64,000 nucleotides of DNA from Vibrio marinisediminis. Its GTDB lineage: Bacteria > Pseudomonadota > Gammaproteobacteria > Enterobacterales > Vibrionaceae. The stretch spans positions 310,001 to 374,000 of the forward strand of contig NZ_JACFYF010000001.1 of NCBI RefSeq assembly GCF_014050145.1. Reading direction: 5' to 3'. Positions 1 through 8,749 of this stretch are shown here, one piece after another. Position 1 is the first letter of the stretch; every line of letters begins with the position of its first letter. Under the pieces are notes generated by a model. It was not told the DNA's origin, ran no database searches, and saw only the letters and a program-made list of their open reading frames with translations. Position numbers and translations under genes: made by a program.

Positions 1-2
1 TC

Positions 3-98
3 ACCGCATTTTCAATGGTGAACGAGGTATTTAGGCGAAGCCATGAAGAGTCCAGTATGGCGCCTTGGTGGGTATTGAAACGAGGTAAGAAGTTCTAG
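3..98 (+). CDS. C-terminal end of a gene cut by the window edge
   Basis: The frame starting at base 3 is open from the window edge to a TAG at 96-98 and encodes 31 residues ending in WVLKRGKKF. The next gene starts one base after this stop, so the two are almost certainly co-transcribed and probably translationally coupled. The fragment is too short to identify. A partner of the HlyD-type protein downstream, such as a membrane glycosyltransferase or transporter subunit, is possible, but this is inference from position only. Confidence 0.5.
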   Translation, partial: TAFSMVNEVFRRSHEESSMAPWWVLKRGKKF

Positions 99-99
99 T

Positions 100-1158
100 A
101 TGAAAGTTAACTTTCACTTAGACAAACACAACAAACCACAATCTGAAAGTGGTATGAAAGTCATGTACGGGCAAGCAAAGCGTAGTGGTTACCGCCTGCG
201 CTGGTATTTAATTTTAGGCATAGTGATCAGCCCGCTACTGTTTATAGCGTACTACATATTTTATAACCAAGTTTTAGTCACCGCTCCCGGCATAGTCACC
301 TCTTATCCTTTAACTATTACCGCTCCACAATCCGCTTTCGTCGAAGATCTAAACGTAAAAGTCGGGTTCGAGATTGACGAAGGGCAGGTGTTACTATTAC
401 TCAAAGATAAATCGCTGAATAAAGAAGTCGATTTTCTTCACGTTGAATTAGAAAAACTCTCCACAAATACCGTGCAAAGTATCGATGTTTTGTATCAGAC
501 CGCTATTCAAAACACGAAAAAGAGTCTAGAGAAAGTAGAGCAAATTCAGAACAAATATGACCAATTCCGTAAAAAAGGACAAGTTTCTGAAGTTGACTAT
601 GCCGCTATTGTAAACGCAACTAATGCATTGAATAGTCAACTTAGCAGCCAAGAGATAGCCTATGTGAATGCTCAGCGCGAGAGAGAACTGCGCAATTTAG
701 CAGGACCAGAAGCACAACAACATCGCGCTTTAACACAAGAGCTGATAGTTAAGCGTGCGCAACAAGAAAACCTTGTCTTTAGCGCACCGTTCAATGGGCG
801 TGTTTTAGATATCCATGTTCATCAAGGGCAACGCGTTACAGAAAATACACCGTTATTGACCGTAGCCAAAAATATCACTCCTGAAATTACCGCATTCCTC
901 AACCCAAAGCATCTCAAATACAGCCAACTCGGCAGCAAAGCTAAAATTATTTTTCCGGATGGGAAAACATTCTTAGCCACCGTCTCTAAGCCAGTTGAAG
1001 TGGTAAACAAATTGCCTCAAGAACTGCAAAGCCCATTTGAAGGACAACCCGCTTTCTTAAAAGTAATCTTGAGCTTTGATACCCAGTTAGAGAAGACTTT
1101 TTGGATAGAAGGAATGGAAGTGGAAGTACGTTTTAGTTTGTTACAGAGTGCGCCTTAG
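100..1158 (+). CDS. HlyD/EmrA-type membrane fusion (periplasmic adaptor) protein
   Basis: This 352-residue protein has a short cytoplasmic N-terminus, one transmembrane helix at about residues 35-57, a first half lipoyl/barrel segment (about 60-105), a long coiled-coil hairpin (about 110-225) and the second lipoyl half with the typical APFNGRV motif (about 228-260). This order is that of HlyD-family adaptors, which bridge an inner-membrane pump or synthase to the outer membrane. It starts one base after the stop of the preceding cut gene, with GAGGT about 12 bases upstream, so it is the second gene of an operon. No TolC-like or ABC gene follows, so the substrate is unknown; export of a polysaccharide or small molecule is possible. 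Confidence 0.8.
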   Translation: MKVNFHLDKHNKPQSESGMKVMYGQAKRSGYRLRWYLILGIVISPLLFIAYYIFYNQVLVTAPGIVTSYPLTITAPQSAFVEDLNVKVGFEIDEGQVLLLLKDKSLNKEVDFLHVELEKLSTNTVQSIDVLYQTAIQNTKKSLEKVEQIQNKYDQFRKKGQVSEVDYAAIVNATNALNSQLSSQEIAYVNAQRERELRNLAGPEAQQHRALTQELIVKRAQQENLVFSAPFNGRVLDIHVHQGQRVTENTPLLTVAKNITPEITAFLNPKHLKYSQLGSKAKIIFPDGKTFLATVSKPVEVVNKLPQELQSPFEGQPAFLKVILSFDTQLEKTFWIEGMEVEVRFSLLQSAP

Positions 1159-1216
1159 CTTCTGGTTAGCAGTTCACTATTCGCCTGATTACTCCGGCTA
1201 AAACACGCATAAAAAA

Positions 1217-1243
1217 AGCCAATCACAACAAATATGATTGGCT
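1217..1243. terminator. Bidirectional rho-independent terminator
   Basis: A 9-bp stem (AGCCAATCA / TGATTGGCT) lies between the convergent HlyD gene and the diguanylate cyclase. On the minus strand it is followed by seven T residues; on the plus strand only by TATATAT. It best serves the minus-strand gene. The rest of this 320-base gap holds an imperfect hairpin (TGACCC/GGGTCA near 1297-1320) and a TGCAAAATG/CATTTTGCA repeat (1423-1468). No gene is seen. Confidence 0.7.
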
Positions 1244-1478
1244 ATATATGAATGTGAACAAATAGTAGGTTCACTAACAACGTCAGTTGGCTAGGTGACC
1301 CTCGGCTTAATAAGGGTCATTTATTAAATAGCATGATGCGTGCCAACTTTGAGAAACAGCAATTCAGCCCAAACTTGACCAATTATCCAGCAGTTTCAGC
1401 AAAACAGAGTGCATAGAGTAATTGCAAAATGCGAAACTGATACCAAAATGCACATTTTTCATTTTGCATATTGCAAAT

Positions 1479-2837
1479 TTACGGTTTCTTGTGTGATTTT
1501 TCTTGATACATCTGCGCATCGGCTGCTCTCAGAATATCCTCAACTGAATTCATCTCTTGATCGTAAATGGCACAGCCAATGCTGGCTTGTAATCTGATCT
1601 GTTTCGAATCGTACTCGATAGGTTCGTTACAGAGGTTGTTTAATATCGATGCTACAATGACTTGAGTGTTCTTTTGTTCCATTATTCTTGGTAATAACAC
1701 CAGAAACTCGTCCCCGCCAACTCTTGCAACAACATCTGACGCTCGAATCGCTTCCTGTATCCTTATCCCTACCGTTTTCAGGACTTTATCTCCCGCATCA
1801 TGACCGTAGCTGTCATTGATCTCTTTAAACTTATCCAAATCAATATTAAGCAAAGCAAATCGCTCTTTAGAAAGCGATCGTTTAGCAATCGAAAACTGAT
1901 GCTTAAGGGTAAACATAAAATAGCGTCGATTCGGTAACCCCGTAAGCTCATCATGCAACGAAAGTGTTCGCGCTTTGTGATAAAGCCTATACACAGCGAA
2001 AAAGGCAATAGATACCATAAATAATGCGCTGTAACCGATGAGCCGAGGGCTATTGAGCTGATACCAATTGGCATTACTCAAGAAACCATGTTCCGTCGCT
2101 GCTGCCAATAACCAGTTACCATGAGGAAAGTGTACAAATTCTGTCGTGAATGCATTTTCAAATGTCTGCTGAAGACCATAAATCAGTGAGTCTTGTACGT
2201 CGGTACTTTCTATCGCAAGTATCGCCACATCATACTCATTGGCAAGTTGAAATACGCCAGCCTCATTCAGTAAACCATCCAAGTCAATGATCACACTGCA
2301 TGCCCCCCAGTAACGATGATTAAAAGGTGGGTCAACGTAAATAGGCACTGTTGCGATCAGACCTAAATTACCATTAGATAAACGGATAGGGTCTGGATTC
2401 AACGCCTGCTTCAACGAATGTGGTCGGTGCCTGGGTCGATTAATATCCTCTGTTCGATCCAAGTCACCAATAAAATGTTGGTTACCTTCGGTTGGATACA
2501 CATTGCGAACAACATCATCAGGAGCAAGAAGAATGGCTTCTATGTGAGAGCTCCGCTGAATAATATTGGCAGCAATCCGTTTCCATTGCTGTTGTGTCAC
2601 CTCAGGGTTGCTCGCAATAATAACCGGTAAGCTATTGACCAAGTAGATATCAGAAATAATCAATGACTCTAATTGTGAGCGAATGATCGACAACTCTTCT
2701 CGAGCACTCTCTTTTTCATTCTGAATAACATATTGATGTTGCATGTTATTTATATATTCAATGCACGCGCTCGCAACAACGATAAGAGCAATAAAGTACA
2801 ACGTAAGCGAACCGTGCCAGCTACGTTTGAACCTCAT
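1479..2837 (-). CDS. Membrane CHASE-like sensor diguanylate cyclase
   Basis: This 452-residue protein has a signal-anchor helix (about 10-30), a periplasmic region (about 31-262) carrying a CHASE-like stretch (LLAPDDVVRNVYPTEGN, about 103-119), a second helix (about 265-285) and a C-terminal GGDEF domain. The active-site loop GGDEF is intact at 374-378. The allosteric inhibition site RxxD (RASD, 365-368) sits at the canonical spacing. It should synthesise c-di-GMP from two GTP in response to a periplasmic ligand, with product inhibition. It is monocistronic, divergent from the AlkB-like gene. Confidence 0.9.
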   Translation of the reverse strand: MRFKRSWHGSLTLYFIALIVVASACIEYINNMQHQYVIQNEKESAREELSIIRSQLESLIISDIYLVNSLPVIIASNPEVTQQQWKRIAANIIQRSSHIEAILLAPDDVVRNVYPTEGNQHFIGDLDRTEDINRPRHRPHSLKQALNPDPIRLSNGNLGLIATVPIYVDPPFNHRYWGACSVIIDLDGLLNEAGVFQLANEYDVAILAIESTDVQDSLIYGLQQTFENAFTTEFVHFPHGNWLLAAATEHGFLSNANWYQLNSPRLIGYSALFMVSIAFFAVYRLYHKARTLSLHDELTGLPNRRYFMFTLKHQFSIAKRSLSKERFALLNIDLDKFKEINDSYGHDAGDKVLKTVGIRIQEAIRASDVVARVGGDEFLVLLPRIMEQKNTQVIVASILNNLCNEPIEYDSKQIRLQASIGCAIYDQEMNSVEDILRAADAQMYQEKSHKKP

Positions 2838-2956
2838 ATGCTCCCCCGCAAATATGAGAAAAAAGTAAACTCACTTAAGAGACAGGTGATCTAACGCCAC
2901 CGTTTGCCAGATAACACTTAAGCAATTAATGTTTACATTTAATCTTAGTAATATAT

Positions 2957-2984
2957 TTATCATTTTTTCAAAATATAATGATAA
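2957..2984. promoter_or_regulatory. Short inverted repeat in the divergent promoter region
   Basis: TTATCATT and AATGATAA form an 8-bp inverted repeat with a 12-bp spacer in the 211-base gap between the diguanylate cyclase and the AlkB-like gene. The half-sites resemble part of a Fur box, but the spacing is not that of the 19-bp consensus. It may be an operator; the regulator is unknown. Confidence 0.25.
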
Positions 2985-3048
2985 CGGTAGGAAAAATCGT
3001 CGCTCACACGTAAATTAATAAGCAACCAGACTATTATCGAGGTTCTAC

Positions 3049-3636
3049 ATGGTCGCTTTCCCTCAATGGCAAAATATCGAGCATGGCAAAGTGCTTTATT
3101 TGGAAGGTTTTCTTTCTCAACAGGAGGCAGACAAACTCTACCACTTTATGTATAACAAAATGCCGTGGCGTCAGGAGTCCATAGTCTTATTTGGACGCGA
3201 CGTTCTTCAACCAAGATTACAAGCTTGGTTTAGTGAACATGCCTATCAATACTCAGGTTTGTTACTACAGCCCAACCCCATGCCTCAACCCATCTCTGCC
3301 TTAAAAACTAAATGCGAGCAAATCTGCGGACAAACATTTAATAGTGTTTTGTTAAACCTCTACCGAGATGGCCAGGACTACATGGGCTGGCATCAAGATA
3401 ATGAAAAAGAACTAGGGCATAGCCCCATCATTGCTTCAATTAGCCTTGGTGCTGAAAGAAAATTCACGCTAAAGCACAAAGACAATAAGCAAAAACTCGA
3501 TTATAAACTCAGCCACGGCAGCCTATTTGTCATGGCGGGTGAAATACAGCATTACTGGAAACATGCACTGCCAAAAACGAAGTTGGTTAGTGAGCCTCGA
3601 GTTAACCTCACATTCCGCTATATTAAAGGTAACTAA
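3049..3636 (+). CDS. AlkB-like 2-oxoglutarate/Fe(II)-dependent dioxygenase
   Basis: This 195-residue protein carries the complete AlkB iron and co-substrate site: H115 and D117 in WHQDNE, a distal H172 in the WKHALPK segment, and the two arginines R184 and R190, spaced six residues apart as in E. coli AlkB (R204/R210). AlkB-family enzymes oxidatively demethylate 1-methyladenine and 3-methylcytosine in DNA or RNA. The length and the compact N-terminus resemble the ALKBH2/3-like bacterial group rather than E. coli AlkB itself. No ada gene is nearby. It appears monocistronic. Confidence 0.88.
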   Translation: MVAFPQWQNIEHGKVLYLEGFLSQQEADKLYHFMYNKMPWRQESIVLFGRDVLQPRLQAWFSEHAYQYSGLLLQPNPMPQPISALKTKCEQICGQTFNSVLLNLYRDGQDYMGWHQDNEKELGHSPIIASISLGAERKFTLKHKDNKQKLDYKLSHGSLFVMAGEIQHYWKHALPKTKLVSEPRVNLTFRYIKGN

Positions 3637-3727
3637 GATAAGTTTGCTATCTCTGACAAATTACTCACATTGATATGTGTGATGTTTGCTAATGTTCAAT
3701 ACTCACACTCATTGCTAGGATTGACTG

Positions 3728-4795
3728 ATGCGTCGTAAATTATTCTCCCTCATACTTGGTCTTACCCTTTCACATTACGTTTTTGCCGATACAGCAACTG
3801 CCTACCAAGAATCAGCGGATTTAATTAAGCAAACCTATGAACAAAAACTGTTTACGTTGCCCGCTTTTAAGGAAGGTCATTACGGCTTAAGAATGTACCG
3901 TCAAACGCTTGATGAAAAATACACAGCCGCAATTTGGAGTGACCTAGCTCGTGTAGCGAGCCGCCTTAACTATTTTGCCGCTGAAGTGAATACACCTGAA
4001 AGCATTTATGTCTATTCTGAAGAGCGTCTAGCTGGCTATATAGGTGACGATGATGAGCGCAGCATTCGTCGCTTTAATGCCACCAAGCATATGCCTGAGT
4101 ATCTTTATTTGGGCATCGATTTACTGGGTTCAATGGCTCGTGCTAACGAATACGGTCTGAAGCATAAACAAGATGAAAAATTGCGCCAAGTGATCCGCCG
4201 CCATGACTTCGCTCGCTATGCTACCGATACCGAGATGATCCGAGCATGGGCGGCGCAATTAGCTAACCAAGTCTATTGGTTACGCCAGCTAGGTGAACAA
4301 GATGTGGTTGAGCCCTTCATTGAGAGTTTCCGTAATACCTACCCAGACTCAATAGACAAAAAGCTTTCACCACAGCAATACGGCAACAAACTCTACGGTA
4401 TGACTCATATCATATTTGCCGATTCGCAATACTACCAACGCCAAGTTAATGAGAAAGAGCACCAGTGGATTTATGACTACTTTCGCACCCACATTGACCA
4501 GATTATCTTAAGAGCAAAGGAAGATGTTATCGCTGAAGTGGGAATTTCCTTCCTATTAGCTGGCCTAGAAAATGAACCTGTGGTTGAAAAAACACGCAAG
4601 GCTATTAACAAAGCGATTAATAAGCAACACGGCATGGTGCCATCGAACACCGGGGACTTTGATTTCTCTAAAGGAGAACATCGCAATGTACTTGCTATAA
4701 TGCTGCTAGATTGGCAACAGGTCAATTTGGCTCCGACCTTAAAGAATCAGCCGGACGTTTTCTCTCGTCTACCATACGGTCTAGTACCGAAATAA
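3728..4795 (+). CDS. Exported DUF3541-type protein of unknown function
   Basis: This 355-residue protein has a clear Sec signal peptide (about 1-20, cleavage after VFA) and a soluble, mostly helical periplasmic body rich in charged residues and tyrosine. The overall sequence matches my recollection of the DUF3541 family found in Vibrio and relatives, for which no function is established. It follows the AlkB-like gene by 91 bases and is closed by a terminator just downstream, so it is probably its own unit. No catalytic motif is evident. Confidence 0.65.
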   Translation: MRRKLFSLILGLTLSHYVFADTATAYQESADLIKQTYEQKLFTLPAFKEGHYGLRMYRQTLDEKYTAAIWSDLARVASRLNYFAAEVNTPESIYVYSEERLAGYIGDDDERSIRRFNATKHMPEYLYLGIDLLGSMARANEYGLKHKQDEKLRQVIRRHDFARYATDTEMIRAWAAQLANQVYWLRQLGEQDVVEPFIESFRNTYPDSIDKKLSPQQYGNKLYGMTHIIFADSQYYQRQVNEKEHQWIYDYFRTHIDQIILRAKEDVIAEVGISFLLAGLENEPVVEKTRKAINKAINKQHGMVPSNTGDFDFSKGEHRNVLAIMLLDWQQVNLAPTLKNQPDVFSRLPYGLVPK

Positions 4796-4822
4796 CGAAG
4801 TAAGCCCACAGCCAAAGACTGT

Positions 4823-4843
4823 AAGCCCTCTGAAAGAGGGCTT
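4823..4843 (+). terminator. Rho-independent terminator after the DUF3541 gene
   Basis: The stem AAGCCCTC/GAGGGCTT has a 5-base loop and a short T run, 28 bases after the stop. The following stretch to 5110 (about 270 bases) is AT-rich and must contain the promoter of the next gene. No other element is recognised there. Confidence 0.7.
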
Positions 4844-5110
4844 TCGCATACGAAGCTTCATGCCTATGACTTAGGCGCTTTGAGGTCTTTAAGCTAAAAA
4901 TGTCGCAGATCATCATTTAGTAATTAATACTATCTCACCCGTTTAAATGAGATATAAACACGAGCAATTCCCCTTTTTCTATTACTCTAGTTCATAAGAT
5001 TCATGCATTTAATTGATGAATGTCACGCTAATTTATTATTAGTTTTAACTCATAAAAAAAATATTCTCCTAGACTTATCTTTGCAGTATGAACATAAGGG
5101 CACATAAGGC

Positions 5111-6325
5111 ATGGGGAATTTTGTCGGGAGTCATCTAGAAGAAATGGCAGATATACGTGCGACACGTAAGTGTAAGCTCGTTCGTCTTTGCTCTATCATT
5201 TCTTTCGTCGTACTACTTGCTTATGGACTAACCCATTTCCTTGACCAAGAGTACACGCGAGCAAGTATCAATGTTATCTGCTGCATTATTGTGGGTTTAA
5301 ACTTTTGGCAACTGACACGAAATGAAGGTTTGCAATATACGGATATTATGTTGACTGGTGTTTTAATGTTTCAGGGACTTGTTCTTCTGTTCTACAGCGG
5401 ACAATATCCAGAGCGCTTAGTATGGCTATTTCCGTTAATGATCTCAGTCATTATTATTAATGAATTTAAAGTGGGCCTAATATGTAGCCTAACATTTTGT
5501 TTTCTACTCCTTACCACCAGCCTATTTTTGCAAACCAGTTATGTTATAAGTGATCTGCAATCAGGGTTTATACTGAGTATTTTTGCCAGCTGTGTTATTT
5601 GTAATACCGCGTCTTTTTACTATTCAAAACTGCTCAATTATATCCAATCTTTATATAAAGAAGGGATTGAAGATCTCGCCTACTTGGATCAATTAACAGG
5701 GCTTGCGAATCGATGGAGCTTTGAGAATTGGGCGAAACAAAAACTCACCGAAGTCACCAATCTATCCACCACGACTGCACTCATTTTCCTCGATATTGAT
5801 GATTTTAAAGAAATCAATGATACCTATGGCCATGCAGTTGGCGACCGCGTATTACAAAATTTCTCTCGTCGACTAAAAAATAATATTCGAACTCGAGACA
5901 GAAAAAGTAACCATCACGATTATTCCATCGCTCGATTTGCTGGTGATGAATTTGTGATTTTGCTTTATGACGTACGCAGTAAGAAAGATCTCGATGGGAT
6001 CTTACATAGAATTTGCCACTTATTCCAAGATAGCTATACCGGCTCAAATCGCGTAGGGAGTTTAACTATCAGTGTTGGTGTTGCACTCTACCCACAAGAT
6101 GCGACCAATCTAAGTGAGTTAACCCGTTGTGCCGATAAAGCAATGTATGCAGCAAAACATTCTGGAAAAAACCAATATCAATATTACCAAAATGATCTTT
6201 TGTACTCACTGGAAGAAATGCCGAGTAAGCACAATGTGCATGATATAAAACGAGCATCAGCCAGTCATATACATAAGCCAAAGAAGGAAGACCAGCGCGA
6301 CAGAGAGCCACACGGCATATCTTAA
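5111..6325 (+). CDS. Integral-membrane diguanylate cyclase (AGDEF variant)
   Basis: This 404-residue protein has about six transmembrane helices (about 25-172), comparable with MASE-type sensors, followed by a GGDEF domain. The active-site loop reads AGDEF (277-281), a substitution found in active cyclases. The RxxD inhibition site is absent at its usual place; instead there is an unusual basic/histidine-rich insertion (RTRDRKSNHHD, about 260-270). It should make c-di-GMP, probably without classical product inhibition. Its last 69 bases overlap the 3' end of the convergent gene on the other strand. Confidence 0.85.
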   Translation: MGNFVGSHLEEMADIRATRKCKLVRLCSIISFVVLLAYGLTHFLDQEYTRASINVICCIIVGLNFWQLTRNEGLQYTDIMLTGVLMFQGLVLLFYSGQYPERLVWLFPLMISVIIINEFKVGLICSLTFCFLLLTTSLFLQTSYVISDLQSGFILSIFASCVICNTASFYYSKLLNYIQSLYKEGIEDLAYLDQLTGLANRWSFENWAKQKLTEVTNLSTTTALIFLDIDDFKEINDTYGHAVGDRVLQNFSRRLKNNIRTRDRKSNHHDYSIARFAGDEFVILLYDVRSKKDLDGILHRICHLFQDSYTGSNRVGSLTISVGVALYPQDATNLSELTRCADKAMYAAKHSGKNQYQYYQNDLLYSLEEMPSKHNVHDIKRASASHIHKPKKEDQRDREPHGIS

Positions 6326-6553
6326 TGACTTCACCTCTTTATCATTTTTAGCTTTAACCACTGGCTTGAGAGCATTACGTTTGGCGCTCTCAATTAAATC
6401 AGGAGAATAGAGTTTTTGTTGGCGTTCCCGCTGTTCTCGATCACGCTCAGCTCGATTGGCAACATTGCCGAAACGGCGTAGTTGATCAGGAGTGAAGTCC
6501 TGGCTTGGGTCATAACGTGCATTTGAGTCAGTTTTTCTTGATCCTACAGCCAT
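6257..6553 (-). CDS. Small tail-anchored membrane protein, unknown function
   Basis: This 98-residue protein has a hydrophilic, arginine/glutamate-rich N-terminal part (DUF-like, coiled-coil character, about 25-75) and one C-terminal transmembrane helix (about 78-96). The strong Shine-Dalgarno GGGGAGG five to six bases before the ATG argues that it is real, despite 69 bases of antisense overlap with the diguanylate cyclase. I do not recognise a family. The topology suggests a tail-anchored, N-in protein. Confidence 0.65.
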   Translation of the reverse strand: MAVGSRKTDSNARYDPSQDFTPDQLRRFGNVANRAERDREQRERQQKLYSPDLIESAKRNALKPVVKAKNDKEVKSLRYAVWLSVALVFLLWLMYMTG

Positions 6554-6788
6554 ATCAACCTCCCCATATAAGTGATTACCAATAATCTCAGTATAGTCAA
6601 AAGGTTGATAAATATTAGACGAATATTTCGAAGCAAAACATCGCTTTTCTTGAATAATGTCGTCGGGGTAGGTGTAGATTTACGTGCAATAAGCGTAACT
6701 ATGAAGCGGTTCACTAATATGGCGAGAGAACAAAAGGGTTACAAGATATTTTATAACCGATGTTGGTTAGATTTCACTGCAATCTGAC

Positions 6789-6859
6789 TTATCGCAATCA
6801 GTGACGATTGGCGATAAATATTTGGTTATCGCCGCGCTCAAAGCGCGGCTTTTCTTTTT
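6789..6859 (+). ncRNA. Candidate small RNA 3' end or attenuator with competing hairpins
   Basis: Three segments can pair alternatively: TTATCGC at 6789-6795, GGCGATAA at 6810-6817 and TTATCGCC at 6826-6833. Directly after comes a GC-rich terminator stem (GCCGCGCT 6831-6838 / AGCGCGGC 6842-6849) with a ten-base T-rich tail. The second pairing overlaps the foot of the terminator stem, so the structures compete. The terminator points along the plus strand, yet no convincing plus-strand gene precedes it after the one ending at 6325. A Hfq-type small RNA ending here, or the end of a longer 3' UTR, would explain it. A 71-codon plus-strand ORF at 6572-6787 lacks a ribosome-binding site and family likeness. 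Confidence 0.4.
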
Positions 6860-7136
6860 ACAAATACTCACATAAGTAAGCAGTCGCTACTTCCACTTTC
6901 AATTGGAAAGAAGAATCACCAGTCACGTTGAAAGACTCGCCATCACGAAAAGTAGTCCAATCCGCTTCGCCGTCTCTCTTAATCGTTAAGGCACCTTTAA
7001 TTACAGACATTTTCTCAGGAGCTGCCGTACCAAACGTGTACTCGCCTGGAGACATAACACCCACACTCGATTCATCACTGAGCTGCGTAAAAGACAGTGA
7101 CTGTACATTTCCTTCGAAGTAAACATTGTGCTTCAT
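6858..7136 (-). CDS. ppnP: Pyrimidine/purine nucleoside phosphorylase PpnP
   Basis: This 92-residue cupin-like protein matches the YaiE/PpnP (DUF1255) family over its whole length. PpnP phosphorolyses purine and pyrimidine nucleosides to base and ribose-1-phosphate, with broad specificity. Key family features are visible: the VGVMSPGEYTFGT stretch and a C-terminal AYLCEYL. It is monocistronic, and its stop codon abuts the T tail of a plus-strand terminator. Confidence 0.9.
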   Translation of the reverse strand: MKHNVYFEGNVQSLSFTQLSDESSVGVMSPGEYTFGTAAPEKMSVIKGALTIKRDGEADWTTFRDGESFNVTGDSSFQLKVEVATAYLCEYL

Positions 7137-7311
7137 TTTTCTTCCTTGTTTTACTGAACAACATTTGTCGGTTTAACGTAAAAAACCATAACATGTAATC
7201 TTGTATATCAAAACTTGCACTACAACAAGCATTAACTTAGGGTTCAATATTCAACCAATTAACTGTTCAAGCTCATAACTAGGATCTCTAAAGCCAACTT
7301 GATAGCGAACT

Positions 7312-8625
7312 ATGTCTGATAACGAATCGAAAATCCCAACCAACCGACTGTCTCGAATCGGTCAGTTTGCCTCACTCGCAACCCGAATCGGCGGAAACGT
7401 CGTTGCGGAAGGAACAAAGCAATGGCTCCAAGGTCAACGCCCTCAAACCAAAGATCTCCTACTGACACCAGCCAACATTAAGCGCGTTGCTGATCAGCTC
7501 GCCCATTTACGGGGCGCAGCAATGAAAGTTGGTCAGATGCTGTCGATGGACAGCGGTGACTTACTCTCACCGGAATTGACAGAAATACTTGCTCGGCTGC
7601 GTTCTGATGCAAACCCAATGCTGGCGAAGCAGTTGAACGGCGTACTTGAGCAAGGGTTAGGAAATGATTGGAAGCAGCACTTTCTTTCATTTAACTTCAA
7701 ACCCGTGGCAAGTGCATCCATTGGACAAGTACATCAGGCTTATACCGATGATGGTGATAATGTCGCTGTAAAAGTACAATATCCGGGAATTCGAGACAGT
7801 ATCGACAGTGATGTAAACAACGTAGCAACCTTGCTAAACATTGTTGGTGTCATTCCAAAAGATATCGATATCAAAGGGTTGCTTAACGAAGCTAAGAAGC
7901 AACTGCATGCCGAAGCCAACTATCAACTAGAATGCCAGTATCTCAATCGCTACAAAGCGCACCTCAGTAACCATACTCAATTTATTGTGCCTAATGTCTA
8001 CCCTCATTTAAGTAGCCAATCTGTACTGACAATGGAGTTTGTCGAAGGGGACAATATCGAAAACTTGGTTAATGCACCGCAAGCACTAAGAGATCAAGTC
8101 ATGCATGACTTACTTGAGCTTTTGTTCGCCGAGTTATTTGAGTTTCAGTTGGTTCAGACAGATCCCAATTTTGCCAACTATCTATACAACCACCAGCAAA
8201 ATAAAATCGTGCTACTCGACTTTGGTGCGACTAGAGAATACAGCGATAGGATCAGCTTGGGTTATCGACATGCCTTTCGAGCTGCAATGATAAATGACCA
8301 TGAAGCCCTTGAAGATGCCCTTACCCAAATTGGCTTTTTTAGCCAAACGATAGTTGAAAGCCAAAAGCTTGCCATTCTCGACTTAGTGTCACTGGCATGC
8401 GAGCCAATGCGCCACCAAGGTTGCTATGATTTTGGGCAATCGGATCTAGCCAACAAAGTTCGCCAAAAAGGGGCAGCACTGAGCCTACAAGAAAATTATT
8501 GGCATACGCCTCCAATTGATGCCATCTTTCTGCATAGAAAAATCGGTGGACTATACCTTTTAGCAGCTAGGCTTAAAGCTAGGATCGACATCCAAAGTTT
8601 GGTTGTTCCCTATCTCAACTTGTGA
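7312..8625 (+). CDS. ABC1/AarF/UbiB-family atypical kinase-like protein
   Basis: This 437-residue protein has the KxGQ signature (AMKVGQMLS, about 71-79), the alanine-rich loop replacing the P-loop (ASASIGQVH, about 133-141), the ExD/catalytic stretch and a DFG-like DFGATRE motif near residue 303. ABC1 proteins (COQ8, UbiB) are ATPases that support ubiquinone synthesis. This one is shorter than UbiB, lacks C-terminal membrane helices and is not next to ubi genes, so it is a paralogue with unknown substrate. A region of 175 bases upstream should hold its promoter. Confidence 0.85.
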   Translation: MSDNESKIPTNRLSRIGQFASLATRIGGNVVAEGTKQWLQGQRPQTKDLLLTPANIKRVADQLAHLRGAAMKVGQMLSMDSGDLLSPELTEILARLRSDANPMLAKQLNGVLEQGLGNDWKQHFLSFNFKPVASASIGQVHQAYTDDGDNVAVKVQYPGIRDSIDSDVNNVATLLNIVGVIPKDIDIKGLLNEAKKQLHAEANYQLECQYLNRYKAHLSNHTQFIVPNVYPHLSSQSVLTMEFVEGDNIENLVNAPQALRDQVMHDLLELLFAELFEFQLVQTDPNFANYLYNHQQNKIVLLDFGATREYSDRISLGYRHAFRAAMINDHEALEDALTQIGFFSQTIVESQKLAILDLVSLACEPMRHQGCYDFGQSDLANKVRQKGAALSLQENYWHTPPIDAIFLHRKIGGLYLLAARLKARIDIQSLVVPYLNL

Positions 8626-8749
8626 TTTCAGTTTGCGCTGAAGATCAAACTTATATAGATCAAGATTGCTTTCAAAGACAATCTCTTACAAGATTTTCAC
8701 CTCAGAGACAGTGTTCTATCCATACGCGGTAAGAGTGGAGTAAGTAGTT

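Noticed and set aside
2957-2984. Fur box upstream of the AlkB-like gene
   Set aside because: The half-sites resemble Fur motifs but are 12 bases apart, not arranged as the 19-bp consensus; kept only as an unnamed dyad.
6572-6787. 71-codon plus-strand ORF before the structured terminator
   Set aside because: No Shine-Dalgarno, no recognisable family, and composition unlike a coding sequence; the RNA structure explains the region better.
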